Assembly (NCBI RefSeq): GCF_000243715.2
Contig: NZ_AHMO02000011.1
Coordinates: 372,001-436,000 of the forward strand
From: Leptospira broomii serovar Hurstbridge str. 5399
Lineage (GTDB): Bacteria > Spirochaetota > Leptospiria > Leptospirales > Leptospiraceae
Length of the DNA stretch: 64,000 bases
Direction of reading: 5' to 3'
Positions 39,068 to 47,226 of the stretch are shown here, piece after piece. The stretch's first letter is position 1. Each line of letters begins with the position of its first letter. Under the pieces are notes generated by a model. That model did not search any database. It saw only the letters and a program-made list of their open reading frames with translations, and had not been told where the DNA came from. Both the position numbers and the translations under genes were made by a program.

Positions 39068-40348
39068 TTATTCCGGAAGTCTAACTTTAACCGAATTTCC
39101 GTGTTCTTCGTCCAATCCTTCGAATTCGGATAAAACTTTCACGTGCGGATAAAGTTCCTTTAACGACGACCGATTTATTTCCTGGTATGTGATTCTTTTC
39201 AGGAAAGTCATTACTCCCAAAGAGGAAAAGATTCGGCTGCCTCCGGCCGTCGGTAAAATATGATTCGTTCCACTGATATAATCCCCCATTGCCACCGGAG
39301 AATACGGTCCTAAAAACACCGAACCCGCATGACGAATCCCTTCGAATAATTCAGGATAATTTCTAGTCTGAATCTCCAAATGTTCGGGAGCATACTGGTT
39401 GGAAAAATCGACGCAGAATTTCAAATTCGGAAAGACTAGTATCCAACTTTCATTTTGAATCGATGCCGTTTTCATTTCTCTTCGTTTAGGTCTTTCTACT
39501 AAAGCTTTATCTATTTCTGCGGAAACTTTCTTAGCAAACTCCATCGAATCGGTGCAGAGGATCGCAGCGGAGTCTTCGCCATGTTCAGCTTGGGATAAAA
39601 GATCCGCAGCAACCCAATTCGGGTTGGCGGAGTCATCCGCAATCACAAGTACTTCGCTTGGTCCCGCCGGACTATCGATTCCGATTCTACCCTGCCCGCT
39701 AAGAATGATCTTAGCTGCGGTAACGAATTTATTGCCGGGCCCGATGACGAATTCCGAACGAGGAATACTTTTCGTTCCGTACGCAACCGCAGCGATTCCT
39801 TGCGCTCCACCGGCGGTGATGATCGCATCCGCTCCCGCAATCTTTGCAGCGGCATACAATCCGTCTGGAATACCCCCGACTTGAGGAGGGGTTACGATTT
39901 GAATATGGGGAACTCCCGCTATCCTAGCCGGCAAAACCCCCATCAAAATGGTGGAAGGATAAAGAGCTTTCCCGCCAGGCGCGTAAACGGATACGGATTC
40001 GATCGGAGTATAACGAATTCCTAATCTATTTCCGGAAACTATCGTATCCAAGGAAGTTGGGAGTTGCGCCCTATGAAAGGTCTCAATATTCTGTTTCGCC
40101 TTTTCTAGAGCCGCTTGTAAGTCGGAAGGAATTGAACCTTTCCATTCGCCGACAGGATGGTAGAAAGTATCTATGTCTAATTTATCGAATTTATGCGTTA
40201 GCTCGCGCAGCGCCCGGTCACCATTATCCCGAACCGCTTCCAAAATCGGGGTGACCAAGGGCATAGTTTCGCCCAGGTCTTGCTTCGCGCGCTCTAGGAT
40301 AGACTTTAAGGAGAAGCTTCCGTCAACTTCTCGGATTCGGATGCCCAT
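39068..40348 (-). CDS. hisD: Histidinol dehydrogenase
   Basis: Zinc-dependent NAD enzyme for the last two steps of histidine synthesis. 426 residues from the ATG at 40348, the normal length. The frame stays open upstream to 40465, but that would cross the start of xth on the other strand and the family begins at IRIREVDG. Landmarks: [15 protein letters not shown], the [15 protein letters not shown] block with Gln and His metal ligands, the [11 protein letters not shown] catalytic stretch, [18 protein letters not shown] and the [11 protein letters not shown] close. It opens the ten-gene minus-strand run that hisF ends. Confidence 0.95.
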   Translation of the reverse strand: MGIRIREVDGSFSLKSILERAKQDLGETMPLVTPILEAVRDNGDRALRELTHKFDKLDIDTFYHPVGEWKGSIPSDLQAALEKAKQNIETFHRAQLPTSLDTIVSGNRLGIRYTPIESVSVYAPGGKALYPSTILMGVLPARIAGVPHIQIVTPPQVGGIPDGLYAAAKIAGADAIITAGGAQGIAAVAYGTKSIPRSEFVIGPGNKFVTAAKIILSGQGRIGIDSPAGPSEVLVIADDSANPNWVAADLLSQAEHGEDSAAILCTDSMEFAKKVSAEIDKALVERPKRREMKTASIQNESWILVFPNLKFCVDFSNQYAPEHLEIQTRNYPELFEGIRHAGSVFLGPYSPVAMGDYISGTNHILPTAGGSRIFSSLGVMTFLKRITYQEINRSSLKELYPHVKVLSEFEGLDEEHGNSVKVRLPE

Positions 40349-40415
40349 ACCGACCAGTTTTTTTCTTTGCCTCGAGTTCGCATCCCGAAAATCCTGGGCT
40401 ACCCGAGCAACGAAC

Positions 40416-41180
40416 ATGAAACTTATCTGCTTAAACTGTAACGGTATTCGCTCCGCCTGGACCAAAGGCTTAGGAGATTTATTGAGTTCGGAACGTCCGG
40501 ACTTTGTTTGTTTTCAGGAAACGAAGGCACAATCCGACCAACTTTCCGCCGAAATATGGGAGAAACTCGGATACAAAGCCTATTTTCACTCCGCGGAAAA
40601 GAAGGGATATTCTGGTGTAAGCCTTTGGGCCAAAAAGGAACCTAAAAAGATTACCTATGGAATCGGAGTGGAAGAATTCGACAGAGAAGGTAGAAGCGTT
40701 TTAGCGGATTACGGCGATTTTGCGATCTGGACAGTCTACTTCCCGTCCGGAACGACAGGCGATACTAGGCAAGCCGCAAAAATGCGATTCCTGGATGAGT
40801 TCCTAAAACTTTCCAAAAAAATTAGGAAGAAGCACCCTAATCTAATTCTTTGCGGTGATGTGAACATAGCGCATACGGAGAAGGACATCCATGATCCGAA
40901 AGGAAACGCCAAAAATAGCGGGTTTCTTCCGGAAGAAAGAGCCTGGTTAACCGAATTCCTCAAAACCGGATGGATCGATAGTTTTCGGGAATTATACCCC
41001 GAAAAACAGGAGTATTCTTGGTGGACCTTCCGAGCAGGCGCTCGAGGCAATAATAAAGGATGGAGAATCGATTATTTTTTCGTTCCGGAAGAATTGAAGA
41101 AGAAGTTGAAGCGATTAGAAATTCGCAAGGACCCGATTCTTTCCGATCACGCTGCCCTGATTCTAGAAATCTCTCTCTAA
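40416..41180 (+). CDS. xth: Exodeoxyribonuclease III / AP endonuclease
   Basis: 254-residue EEP-family nuclease that cuts DNA at abasic sites and trims 3' ends in base excision repair. Catalytic stretches are all there: [12 protein letters not shown] with the active-site Asn, [10 protein letters not shown] with the metal Glu, [18 protein letters not shown] with Asp and Asn, [12 protein letters not shown], and the closing [11 protein letters not shown] with Asp-His. The start is ATG at 40416; the longer frame back to 40173 runs over hisD and is not used. It is divergent from hisD with a 67-nt gap. Confidence 0.95.
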   Translation: MKLICLNCNGIRSAWTKGLGDLLSSERPDFVCFQETKAQSDQLSAEIWEKLGYKAYFHSAEKKGYSGVSLWAKKEPKKITYGIGVEEFDREGRSVLADYGDFAIWTVYFPSGTTGDTRQAAKMRFLDEFLKLSKKIRKKHPNLILCGDVNIAHTEKDIHDPKGNAKNSGFLPEERAWLTEFLKTGWIDSFRELYPEKQEYSWWTFRAGARGNNKGWRIDYFFVPEELKKKLKRLEIRKDPILSDHAALILEISL

Positions 41181-41192
41181 CTGTAAGCCGAA

Positions 41193-41224
41193 CAAAAATA
41201 GGTCCTGCTACGGACTTATTTTTG
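41193..41224. terminator. Bidirectional terminator between xth and the small minus-strand gene
   Basis: CAAAAATAGGTCC (41193-41205) pairs with GGACTTATTTTTG (41212-41224) as 13 base pairs with one G-U. A/T runs at the base of the stem serve both directions. The right arm overlaps the end of the minus-strand gene at 41216. Confidence 0.8.
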
Positions 41225-41596
41225 TTTCGGTTTCAGATCGAATTTAGGAAGATTCTTTTTAAGAAATTCAGTCAATTCGGATTCGAAAATCAATACCGTA
41301 TCGGTAATCCTTTCCGAGGACTTAGAGCGAACGACTCTTTTCTGTAATAGTTTTCCGGAGAATAAAATCGGTTCTTTCCAAAACGGAACCCGTAACTCTA
41401 TCGTCGCCGTTTGACCATCCGGCTCCGGATGGAAACGATCAAGAGTAAGGCTAAGAGAAGTACCTTCTATACCTTCCCAAGTTGCCGGAAAATTTCCGGA
41501 TTTGGAATGTACTTTCACCGGTACCCTAACCGTCTGGAAGAACCTGTCTTTGAATTCTTGTACTATCTTGTCAAATACGGGAATTTCCACGAGCAT
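41216..41596 (-). CDS. Small hypothetical protein
   Basis: 126 residues, soluble, no signal or membrane helix. Predicted strands (FQTVRVPVKVHSKSG, ATIELRVPFW, FSGKLLQKRVV, DTVLIFESE) suggest a small beta-barrel, which would fit a PilZ-like fold. The usual PilZ RxxxR and D-x-S-x-x-G motifs are not convincing, so I do not call it. The ATG at 41596 has AAGGG at good spacing. It stands alone, with 158 nt to the next gene upstream. Confidence 0.6.
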   Translation of the reverse strand: MLVEIPVFDKIVQEFKDRFFQTVRVPVKVHSKSGNFPATWEGIEGTSLSLTLDRFHPEPDGQTATIELRVPFWKEPILFSGKLLQKRVVRSKSSERITDTVLIFESELTEFLKKNLPKFDLKPKQK

Positions 41597-41754
41597 TACG
41601 TCCCTTACCTTTTACTAACAAATAAGACTTGGTGCGGCGCAAACAAATTTCACTTTCTTTGGAAAAAAACCTGGTTTTCCTGCAATTTTAACCGGAAAAT
41701 TGCATATTTTTTTCCGTTAAAGCCGTTTCCGGGAGTCGAAATCAAACCCCAACC

Positions 41755-42693
41755 CTAGGGCTTCTTACCTACTTGAACTAAATCGTTGGTTCGGTGAATC
41801 CAAAAGGAATTCACAAGCGTAAACACCTGATCGGGAGCCTCCAAAGGCAGAAAATGGCCCGCCTTCTGAATTTTAAAAAATTGAAAGGGGGCGGAGAATG
41901 CCGAATCCAATCCGGAAAAAGAAGATGGATGAATGCAACGATCCTTGTTACCGGATAATAAGATACTCGGGACTTGAATTTTACGAAATAATAATCTTCT
42001 ACTTCGATTCCAATCCTTAAGAGATTCAGGCGTAATAAGACCGCGATAATAGCCGAGTGCGGTCCTTAAACGAATCGGATCCTTCAACGTTTGCAGTACT
42101 TCTTGAAATCTATCCTCCGGAAAATTCCATCCGGGACTCCAATCCCTCCAAAACTTTCGTAATAATCCCCCGTTCGGTTTCAGAATCGCTCGCTCCGGAA
42201 TTCCGAACCTTAGTTGAAAGAATAGAATATACCAACTTCTCAATAATTGAGCCGGATGCATGAGTAGATTTCGAAGAAAAATCGGTAACGGAGGAACGGA
42301 TAACGCTGCCAAAACGGAGATCGAATTAGGGGAAAGATTTGCTAAACCGTAAGCGGCGATCGATCCCCAATCGTGGCCGAGTAAAAGAGTTTGTTTCCAC
42401 TGTCTCTCTTCGTGCAGTTTCAGTAAGATAGAACGTAAATCATCGGCTAATTCGAAAATAGAAACGGTTTTCTTATTTTCTTCCTTTACTGCAGGGGGAA
42501 TAGATCCGTCACTATACCCCCTTAGATATGGAGCATAGCAGGTAAAACCTGTATTTGCGAACCTCTCCATAAGCGGAATCATGGATCCGGCGTCGTCAGG
42601 AAATCCGTGCACGAATAGACCCAGATTAGGGCCCGAACCGATTTGTATAAGAGTGAATTCCAATCCATTTGCCTGGAGCGTGCTTTGCTTCAT
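41755..42693 (-). CDS. Alpha/beta hydrolase, epoxide-hydrolase-like
   Basis: 312 residues, cytosolic. The oxyanion motif is LFVHGFPDD, the nucleophile is Asp in LLGHDWGSIAAYG (the GHDWG elbow of epoxide hydrolases and haloalkane dehalogenases rather than the Ser of esterases), and the base is His in KAGHFLPLEAP. The acid is probably in SGNKDRCIHP. A helical cap lies between about 125 and 235 and includes LGYYRGLITP, where a cap tyrosine typical of epoxide hydrolases may sit. The substrate is unknown. Confidence 0.8.
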   Translation of the reverse strand: MKQSTLQANGLEFTLIQIGSGPNLGLFVHGFPDDAGSMIPLMERFANTGFTCYAPYLRGYSDGSIPPAVKEENKKTVSIFELADDLRSILLKLHEERQWKQTLLLGHDWGSIAAYGLANLSPNSISVLAALSVPPLPIFLRNLLMHPAQLLRSWYILFFQLRFGIPERAILKPNGGLLRKFWRDWSPGWNFPEDRFQEVLQTLKDPIRLRTALGYYRGLITPESLKDWNRSRRLLFRKIQVPSILLSGNKDRCIHPSSFSGLDSAFSAPFQFFKIQKAGHFLPLEAPDQVFTLVNSFWIHRTNDLVQVGKKP

Positions 42694-42831
42694 ATGAATT
42701 GGTTCTGATTTTTTTTAACACAACGGTTTGTCAAAGAAAAAGAAGAAAGCGAATTAAGAGGGGATTTGAGTAAAGGCTGTCGAAGTTCCTACACAATGCC
42801 AAAAAACGACGGAATTTCGGTACCCCAAAAC

Positions 42832-42864
42832 AAAAAGCCCCCGAGAAAATTCATTCTCGAGGGC
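42832..42864 (-). terminator. Terminator after the secreted lipase gene
   Basis: Read on the minus strand, GCCCTCGAGAA pairs with TTCTCGGGGGC around a 6-nt loop and is followed by TTTTTG. It lies about 30 nt after the stop at 42895. Confidence 0.85.
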
Positions 42865-42894
42865 GTATCTTTCAGTTAGAACGATCGAAAGATT

Positions 42895-43818
42895 TTATTG
42901 GTTACTTTGTGCGTTAGACGCCATTGTTAAGAAATAACCGTTAGTGTCATACCAAGTTTGTCCGGTATACAAAGCGTTCGTAGCTTCTAAGTGATCCACG
43001 CCGGTCGTTAAGATTCCATAAGAAGGTCCGCCCATCCAAGTACCCCAGGATTGAGAAGAGGAAGGAACTACTCCGTCGTTCGCAATGCTCATTCCATAAA
43101 AAGGAGCACCGATCGCGCAGATAGGGAAAGTCAATCCCATCGCCGGATGCTGGATCAAGTCCGGAATCGTAATAATCGAACCGTAAGAAAAATATTTTAC
43201 CCCGGGTGCATTCGGTGTAACGCTATTGAATGCGGCTAAACCGTCTGTAGTCAGCAATTTTAACCCAGCAATCGCGTTCTCATTCGATTCGCCGTAAACG
43301 ACTCCTACAATCGCGTTCAAAATCGTAGCGACATATGGAAGCGCCCAATCGGGAATTACGTCTGCAACCACGTTTGCAACGGGGCTACCATAATGCGGAG
43401 TATTCAAGGTAGTCAAAGTGGCGACTCTACTTGACATTCCCAAATTTGAGACCATATATCGGGCATCTAGTCCACCCTGCGAATGGCCGATCACGTTAAC
43501 TTTTCCTGAATAATTATTCGCAGCGAGTGCCGTGAGAATTGCAGTCTTCAAGAGAGCGGCACGATTTGCTGAAGAATCCATCGCGGTCACTGTAGGAGTT
43601 ATGACCGTTGCCCCTTGGGATTGAAGGTAAGCTGCGTTACCGCCCCAATAATCGATAATTCCAGAATTTTGTCCCCATCCGAAAATACCATGAGCCAAAA
43701 TAATCGGATAAGATCCACTTAGTGGTTGGTTAGACGAACCTCCTCCAGATGCCGACAACGCGCCTGAACCAAAACAGACCAATAACGCTAAAACCCAAAT
43801 CCTCGCTGCACGAACCAT
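42895..43818 (-). CDS. Secreted triacylglycerol lipase (family I-like)
   Basis: 307 residues with a signal peptide ending near ALSASGGG. The mature enzyme starts with YPIILAHGIFGWGQ (oxyanion), followed by the nucleophile Ser in VNVIGHSQGGLDARYM, TTLNTPHYGSPVAN, the acid in ANDGVVPSSSQSWG and the His in GVDHLEATN. This matches Pseudomonas/Burkholderia-type extracellular lipases, including the Ca-site style NDGVVP. No Lif foldase or type II secretion gene lies beside it. I chose ATG 43818 because AGAGG is spaced six bases before it; an upstream TTG at 43833 would bury that site. A 430-nt upstream region with a long inverted repeat precedes the gene. Confidence 0.9.
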   Translation of the reverse strand: MVRAARIWVLALLVCFGSGALSASGGGSSNQPLSGSYPIILAHGIFGWGQNSGIIDYWGGNAAYLQSQGATVITPTVTAMDSSANRAALLKTAILTALAANNYSGKVNVIGHSQGGLDARYMVSNLGMSSRVATLTTLNTPHYGSPVANVVADVIPDWALPYVATILNAIVGVVYGESNENAIAGLKLLTTDGLAAFNSVTPNAPGVKYFSYGSIITIPDLIQHPAMGLTFPICAIGAPFYGMSIANDGVVPSSSQSWGTWMGGPSYGILTTGVDHLEATNALYTGQTWYDTNGYFLTMASNAQSNQ

Positions 43819-44247
43819 TTTAAACCTCTTCAATTAACTATTCTCAAAAAGGTTTTCTCCCCTCGGACTCTTTATGTTTAGTGAGCCTTCGTTGGGACAG
43901 AAACCCTATCTCTCTTCAAGGTAACCCACCCGATTATAATCAGTATAAAATTTAGAACGTTCGGTATAAAAAAGGTTCTAAATTTTCAAGTCCGAGTTAT
44001 ATAATCCGGTCGAGTTAGCCAGGAAGGATATATATATAAAATGGATAATCTGTCAATATATTATCTGCCATAAGAATTCAAAATTGTCAGAATTTCGATT
44101 TTTATAAACCGATCGTTTGTTTTAAATTAAAGAATGCCAAGCAAAAGGACCGAATCATTTAAAAGCAGTAGTGTTTCCGTGACTTGCTTGAACTTGAGTC
44201 GGCCCGGAGGAAATCTAGAATGCTAGCAAGATTGCACCAATTCAAAA
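43819..44247. other. Divergent intergenic region between lipase and glycerate kinase
   Basis: 429 nt, strongly AT-rich in the middle. It holds a 12-bp perfect inverted repeat (43947-43986), a TATATATATA stretch near 44030, a direct repeat ATAATCTG/ATTATCTG near 44046-44068, and a 20-codon ORF at the right end (44220-44282) with a strong ribosome site. Promoters for both flanking genes must lie here, but I cannot fix the boxes. Confidence 0.5.
43947..43986. repeat. 12-bp perfect inverted repeat upstream of the lipase
   Basis: AAAATTTAGAAC (43947-43958) and GTTCTAAATTTT (43975-43986) are exact reverse complements around a 16-nt AT-rich spacer. The left arm is 129 nt upstream of the lipase start. 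It could be an operator for a dimeric regulator or a leader-RNA hairpin; there is no T run, so it is not a normal terminator. Confidence 0.6.
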
Positions 44248-44282
44248 ATGACGAATTTTACATCACCTCGAGAACTGGCTGA
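44220..44282 (+). CDS. Candidate 20-residue leader ORF overlapping glycerate kinase
   Basis: ATG at 44220 to TGA at 44280-44282 gives MLARLHQFKNDEFYITSRTG. GGAGG (44206-44210) lies nine bases before it, the best ribosome site in this region. The kinase ATG at 44248 is inside this ORF in another frame and has no ribosome site of its own. So this may be a leader whose translation feeds the kinase start. It is not a known peptide; whether it is translated is unproven. Confidence 0.35.
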   Translation: MLARLHQFKNDEFYITSRTG

Positions 44283-45486
44283 GAAAATCGCGAAGGCAAC
44301 TATTGAATCTGCAATGCCCGGGCCGAAAGTGCGCGAAGCGATGCTAAAAATCGAGAAACCTGATTCCTGCATCGTCATCGCTGTCGGCAAGGCAGCTATA
44401 CAAATGGCTGAAGGTGCTCGAGATATTTGGGGGGCTTCGATTAAAACCTCGATAGTTCTGACAAATTATCTCCCATCGGATCTTCCCCCATATCAGGAAG
44501 TTTTCCTAGGGAATCATCCGATTCCGAAATCGGAAAGTTTTCGGGCCAGTCGACTCATTTGGGAGAGGACTGCTTCCTTATCTAAAAAGGATACGGTCCT
44601 TTTTCTACTATCTGGTGGAGGTTCATCCTTATTCGAATTTCCTCGCGTTGGTTTAAGTGAAAATCTTTTAACCGATTGGTACAAGAGATTTCTTTCTTCC
44701 GGCGCATCCATCCGGGAAGTGAATTCCCTGCGCCCTCTTCTATCAGGCGTCAAAGCCGGTCGATTTCGCAAGCATTGCGAACCGTCCGCGATGATTCAAT
44801 TGATCCTGTCCGACGTATTGGAGCCGGATCCGTTTTGGGTCTCGTCCGGACCCGCATTACCCTATCCGATTCAGCGGTCTGCGATAGAGAGAATACTCGA
44901 TCGATACGGTTGGACCGAAGATTCTGAATTATTTTTAAAAGGAATCCCTCCTGATTTAAAAAAGGATCCAAGAGATCAAGTGATCGTGATCGGTAGCCTT
45001 GAGCTAGCGCTCCAGGCAGCAGAATCATTCGCGGTTAAAATGGGTTTGCACGTTGAGAGAATAAAAACCCCGATCATCGGCGAGGCAAAAGAAGCCGGTA
45101 AAACTTTAGCAGAGTTAGCAAAACGGAAGAAAACCGAAGGGCCTTTGATTTTGATAGGCGGAGGGGAAACGACCGTCACGCTAAAAGGTAACGGACGAGG
45201 CGGGAGAAATCAAGAGCTTGTATTATCCTTCGCAAGGGAAATCAGAGGCGAATCTAATTTGCTTTTGCTTTCCTTCGGAACGGACGGGATAGACGGGAAT
45301 TCAAAAAATGCGGGAGGATTCGCGGATAGTTCAACTTGGAAGAATATTCTTTCCTCAGGAATCGATCCGGAATTTGCATTGGAAAACAACGATTCTGCAA
45401 CGGCGTTAGAAGCCATCGGAAATACATTTATTACTCAGCCTACGGGAACCAACGTAAATGACGTTCAAATTCTCGTTATCACATGA
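44248..45486 (+). CDS. Glycerate 2-kinase (DUF4147/MOFRL family)
   Basis: 412 residues, cytosolic, phosphorylates D-glycerate to 2-phosphoglycerate (GckA/TtuD type), which would feed enolase. The N-terminal DUF4147 domain has IVIAVGKAAIQMAEGA, LGNHPIPKSESFRAS, the nucleotide-binding LFLLSGGGSSLFEFP and SLRPLLSGVKAGRF. The C-terminal MOFRL domain has ILIGGGETTVTLKGNGRGGRNQE, FGTDGIDGNSKNAGGFAD and the TGTNVNDVQILV end. No in-frame start lies upstream, because TAG is eight codons before. The 20-codon ORF at 44220 overlaps its start. It ends 20 nt from the convergent diguanylate cyclase gene. Confidence 0.9.
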   Translation: MTNFTSPRELAEKIAKATIESAMPGPKVREAMLKIEKPDSCIVIAVGKAAIQMAEGARDIWGASIKTSIVLTNYLPSDLPPYQEVFLGNHPIPKSESFRASRLIWERTASLSKKDTVLFLLSGGGSSLFEFPRVGLSENLLTDWYKRFLSSGASIREVNSLRPLLSGVKAGRFRKHCEPSAMIQLILSDVLEPDPFWVSSGPALPYPIQRSAIERILDRYGWTEDSELFLKGIPPDLKKDPRDQVIVIGSLELALQAAESFAVKMGLHVERIKTPIIGEAKEAGKTLAELAKRKKTEGPLILIGGGETTVTLKGNGRGGRNQELVLSFAREIRGESNLLLLSFGTDGIDGNSKNAGGFADSSTWKNILSSGIDPEFALENNDSATALEAIGNTFITQPTGTNVNDVQILVIT

Positions 45487-45506
45487 ATATCAATCGAATC
45501 GAAGAA

Positions 45507-46556
45507 TTATTCCGAATAGTATGTTGATTGATTTCGACCGGACGCCTTAGATCTATACAGTGCCTGATCCGCTTTTTGGACGAGCTCTTCCCTCGTACCA
45601 TTCGTTTTAGTGGACCTTTGGGTTGCCACTCCGATGCTAATTGAAACATTCGGAGACGCCACGGAACTTAGATGAGGAATATTCAATGCCATGACTTTGG
45701 TTCGAATATTCTCAGCAACAACGAGCGCGTTAGCCGAATCAGTTTCCGGAAGAATAACCGCAAATTCCTCCCCCCCGTATCTTGCCGGAAAATCTCCAGC
45801 GCGTCTGGCAGTTTCCTTTATTACGGCCGCAACCTTTCGAATACATTCGTCCCCTGCTTGGTGTCCGTAAGTATCGTTGAACTTTTTGAAAAAATCTATG
45901 TCGATTAATAATAATGAAATCGGTTTGCCCGAACGGCTTGCTCGTTTCCATTCCACATCCAAAATCTCGTCAAAGAAGCGACGATTCCAGATACCCGATA
46001 GACCGTCCGTTCTCGATACTCGTAGTAAGGTTTGGTATGCTTCAGAGAGTTTGTCCGTGATCTCTTCCAGATCTTTTTCTCTCTGGCGACGCTGGACCAT
46101 TTCGTGCCTCAGACGTAATGCGGAGCGAACGCGGGCACGCAATTCGGTTGCGTCGAACGGCTTAGTCACATAATCGACTGCACCCGCTTCAAAGGCCGAT
46201 TCTAAAGTCTGAGTATCATGGATGGCGGTGATAATAATAACGGGAAGATCCGCGAGCTCTTCCCGTCCAGCAAACTGCCGCAGCAAATCTAAACCGTTTT
46301 GTCCGCCCGGCAGCAGAATATCCAATAGTAATAAGGAAATTTTTTGTTTGTTTTTAGGATCGCCTTGAAGTCCTAACCATTCGAGTGCAGTTTCAGGTGT
46401 TTGAGTGGCGACTACATCCCCGTATCCGGCCTTTCTTAAAATTCGCTCAACCAGTAGGCAATTCTCGGGCGCATCGTCTAAAATCAAAATTCGATCCGTC
46501 CCTCCTGCCATAGAGTTCACGATATTCTTTTCATCGCTTGCCGGAGAATTCTGCAT
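45507..46556 (-). CDS. Response regulator with diguanylate cyclase (REC-GGDEF)
   Basis: 349 residues from the ATG at 46556; a TTG at 46592 would add 12. A receiver domain comes first (about 22-140; RILILDDAPENC, phospho-Asp in LLLLDILLPGG, TKPFD lysine), then a short coiled coil (QREKDLEEITDKLSEAY) and a GGDEF domain (about 185-345) with the active GGEEF in RYGGEEFAVILPE. An RxxD inhibitory site (RAGD) is five residues before GGEEF, so product feedback is expected. This is the PleD/WspR-type plan: phosphorylation dimerises the cyclase and raises c-di-GMP. No cognate kinase is adjacent. It is divergent from the copper-storage-like gene. Confidence 0.9.
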   Translation of the reverse strand: MQNSPASDEKNIVNSMAGGTDRILILDDAPENCLLVERILRKAGYGDVVATQTPETALEWLGLQGDPKNKQKISLLLLDILLPGGQNGLDLLRQFAGREELADLPVIIITAIHDTQTLESAFEAGAVDYVTKPFDATELRARVRSALRLRHEMVQRRQREKDLEEITDKLSEAYQTLLRVSRTDGLSGIWNRRFFDEILDVEWKRASRSGKPISLLLIDIDFFKKFNDTYGHQAGDECIRKVAAVIKETARRAGDFPARYGGEEFAVILPETDSANALVVAENIRTKVMALNIPHLSSVASPNVSISIGVATQRSTKTNGTREELVQKADQALYRSKASGRNQSTYYSE

Positions 46557-46627
46557 TAATGTATCTATTGGACGATCAATTCCTTTTTTCAACGCTAGTT
46601 TCAGTCGGAATTTCGATCAGGCTTCTG

Positions 46628-46649
46628 AAAAGTTCTGGCTATAACTTTT
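46628..46649. promoter_or_regulatory. Dyad with a -10-like box before the Cys-rich protein
   Basis: AAAAGTT (46628-46634) and AACTTTT (46643-46649) form a perfect 7-bp dyad around 8 nt. A TATAAC box (46640-46645) overlaps it. It lies 34 nt before the ATG at 46683. A metal-responsive operator is a guess from the neighbour's function. Confidence 0.35.
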
Positions 46650-46682
46650 AACGGGTTCCAAATTATTCGCAAGGTAAAAAGT

Positions 46683-47162
46683 ATGAAATCCAAACTGACA
46701 AGAACAGAATTTTTCAGTACCGCCGGAGCCACTCTCCTAACATTGGGTAGTCTCTCCGAGGTTTTTTCGAAAGAACACGATCATTCCCAAAAAAAAGGAC
46801 AGGTAAAGAAGAAAATCGAAGGAAAATCGACTCAATTAACCTCGGCCATCTTGACGTCGGGAGAATGTGTCGTGCGCGGGGAACTCTGCATCGCTATGTG
46901 TATTGATGCACTGTCCTCGGGACAATCGGAAATGGCCGACTGCTTAAAAAGCGTCGAGGAAACTGTAGCTTTGTGTAATGCTTTCATAAAACTCGGAAGC
47001 TTAAATTCGACTTCTTCGAAAAAGGTTGCAGCGATTTGCCTGAATGTTTGCGAATCGTGTGCGAAACAATGCGATAAGCATGCCGATCATCACGAGGAAT
47101 GTAAAGCGTGTGCAGAGGCTTGCAGAGCCTGCATAGTTGAATTTAAGAAATTAGCGGCATAA
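46683..47162 (+). CDS. Four-helix-bundle copper-binding protein (DUF326/Csp-like)
   Basis: 159 residues. An N-terminal hydrophobic segment (FFSTAGATLLTLGSL) looks like an export signal; Csp1 proteins use Tat, but a twin arginine is not present here (LTRTEFF). The mature part has 13 cysteines in helical spacing: SGECVVRGELCIAMC, ALC, ICLNVCESCAKQC and ECKACAEACRACIVE, plus a His-rich KHADHHEEC. This is the copper-storage-protein plan, where Cys line the core of a four-helix bundle and hold many Cu(I) ions. I infer copper buffering or detoxification outside the cytosol. No copper exporter or regulator is adjacent. Confidence 0.8.
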   Translation: MKSKLTRTEFFSTAGATLLTLGSLSEVFSKEHDHSQKKGQVKKKIEGKSTQLTSAILTSGECVVRGELCIAMCIDALSSGQSEMADCLKSVEETVALCNAFIKLGSLNSTSSKKVAAICLNVCESCAKQCDKHADHHEECKACAEACRACIVEFKKLAA

Positions 47163-47175
47163 ATACGCCGAAAAC

Positions 47176-47216
47176 AAGATTCGTATCTTTTTCCCTTTGG
47201 AGACGATACGAATCTT
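47176..47216. terminator. Hairpin between convergent genes
   Basis: AAGATTCGTATC (47176-47187) pairs perfectly with GATACGAATCTT (47205-47216) around a 17-nt loop, in the gap between the Cys-rich protein gene and the convergent kinase gene. The T runs are short, so it may be a bidirectional terminator of modest strength. Confidence 0.6.
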
Positions 47217-47226
47217 TAAATCAAAA

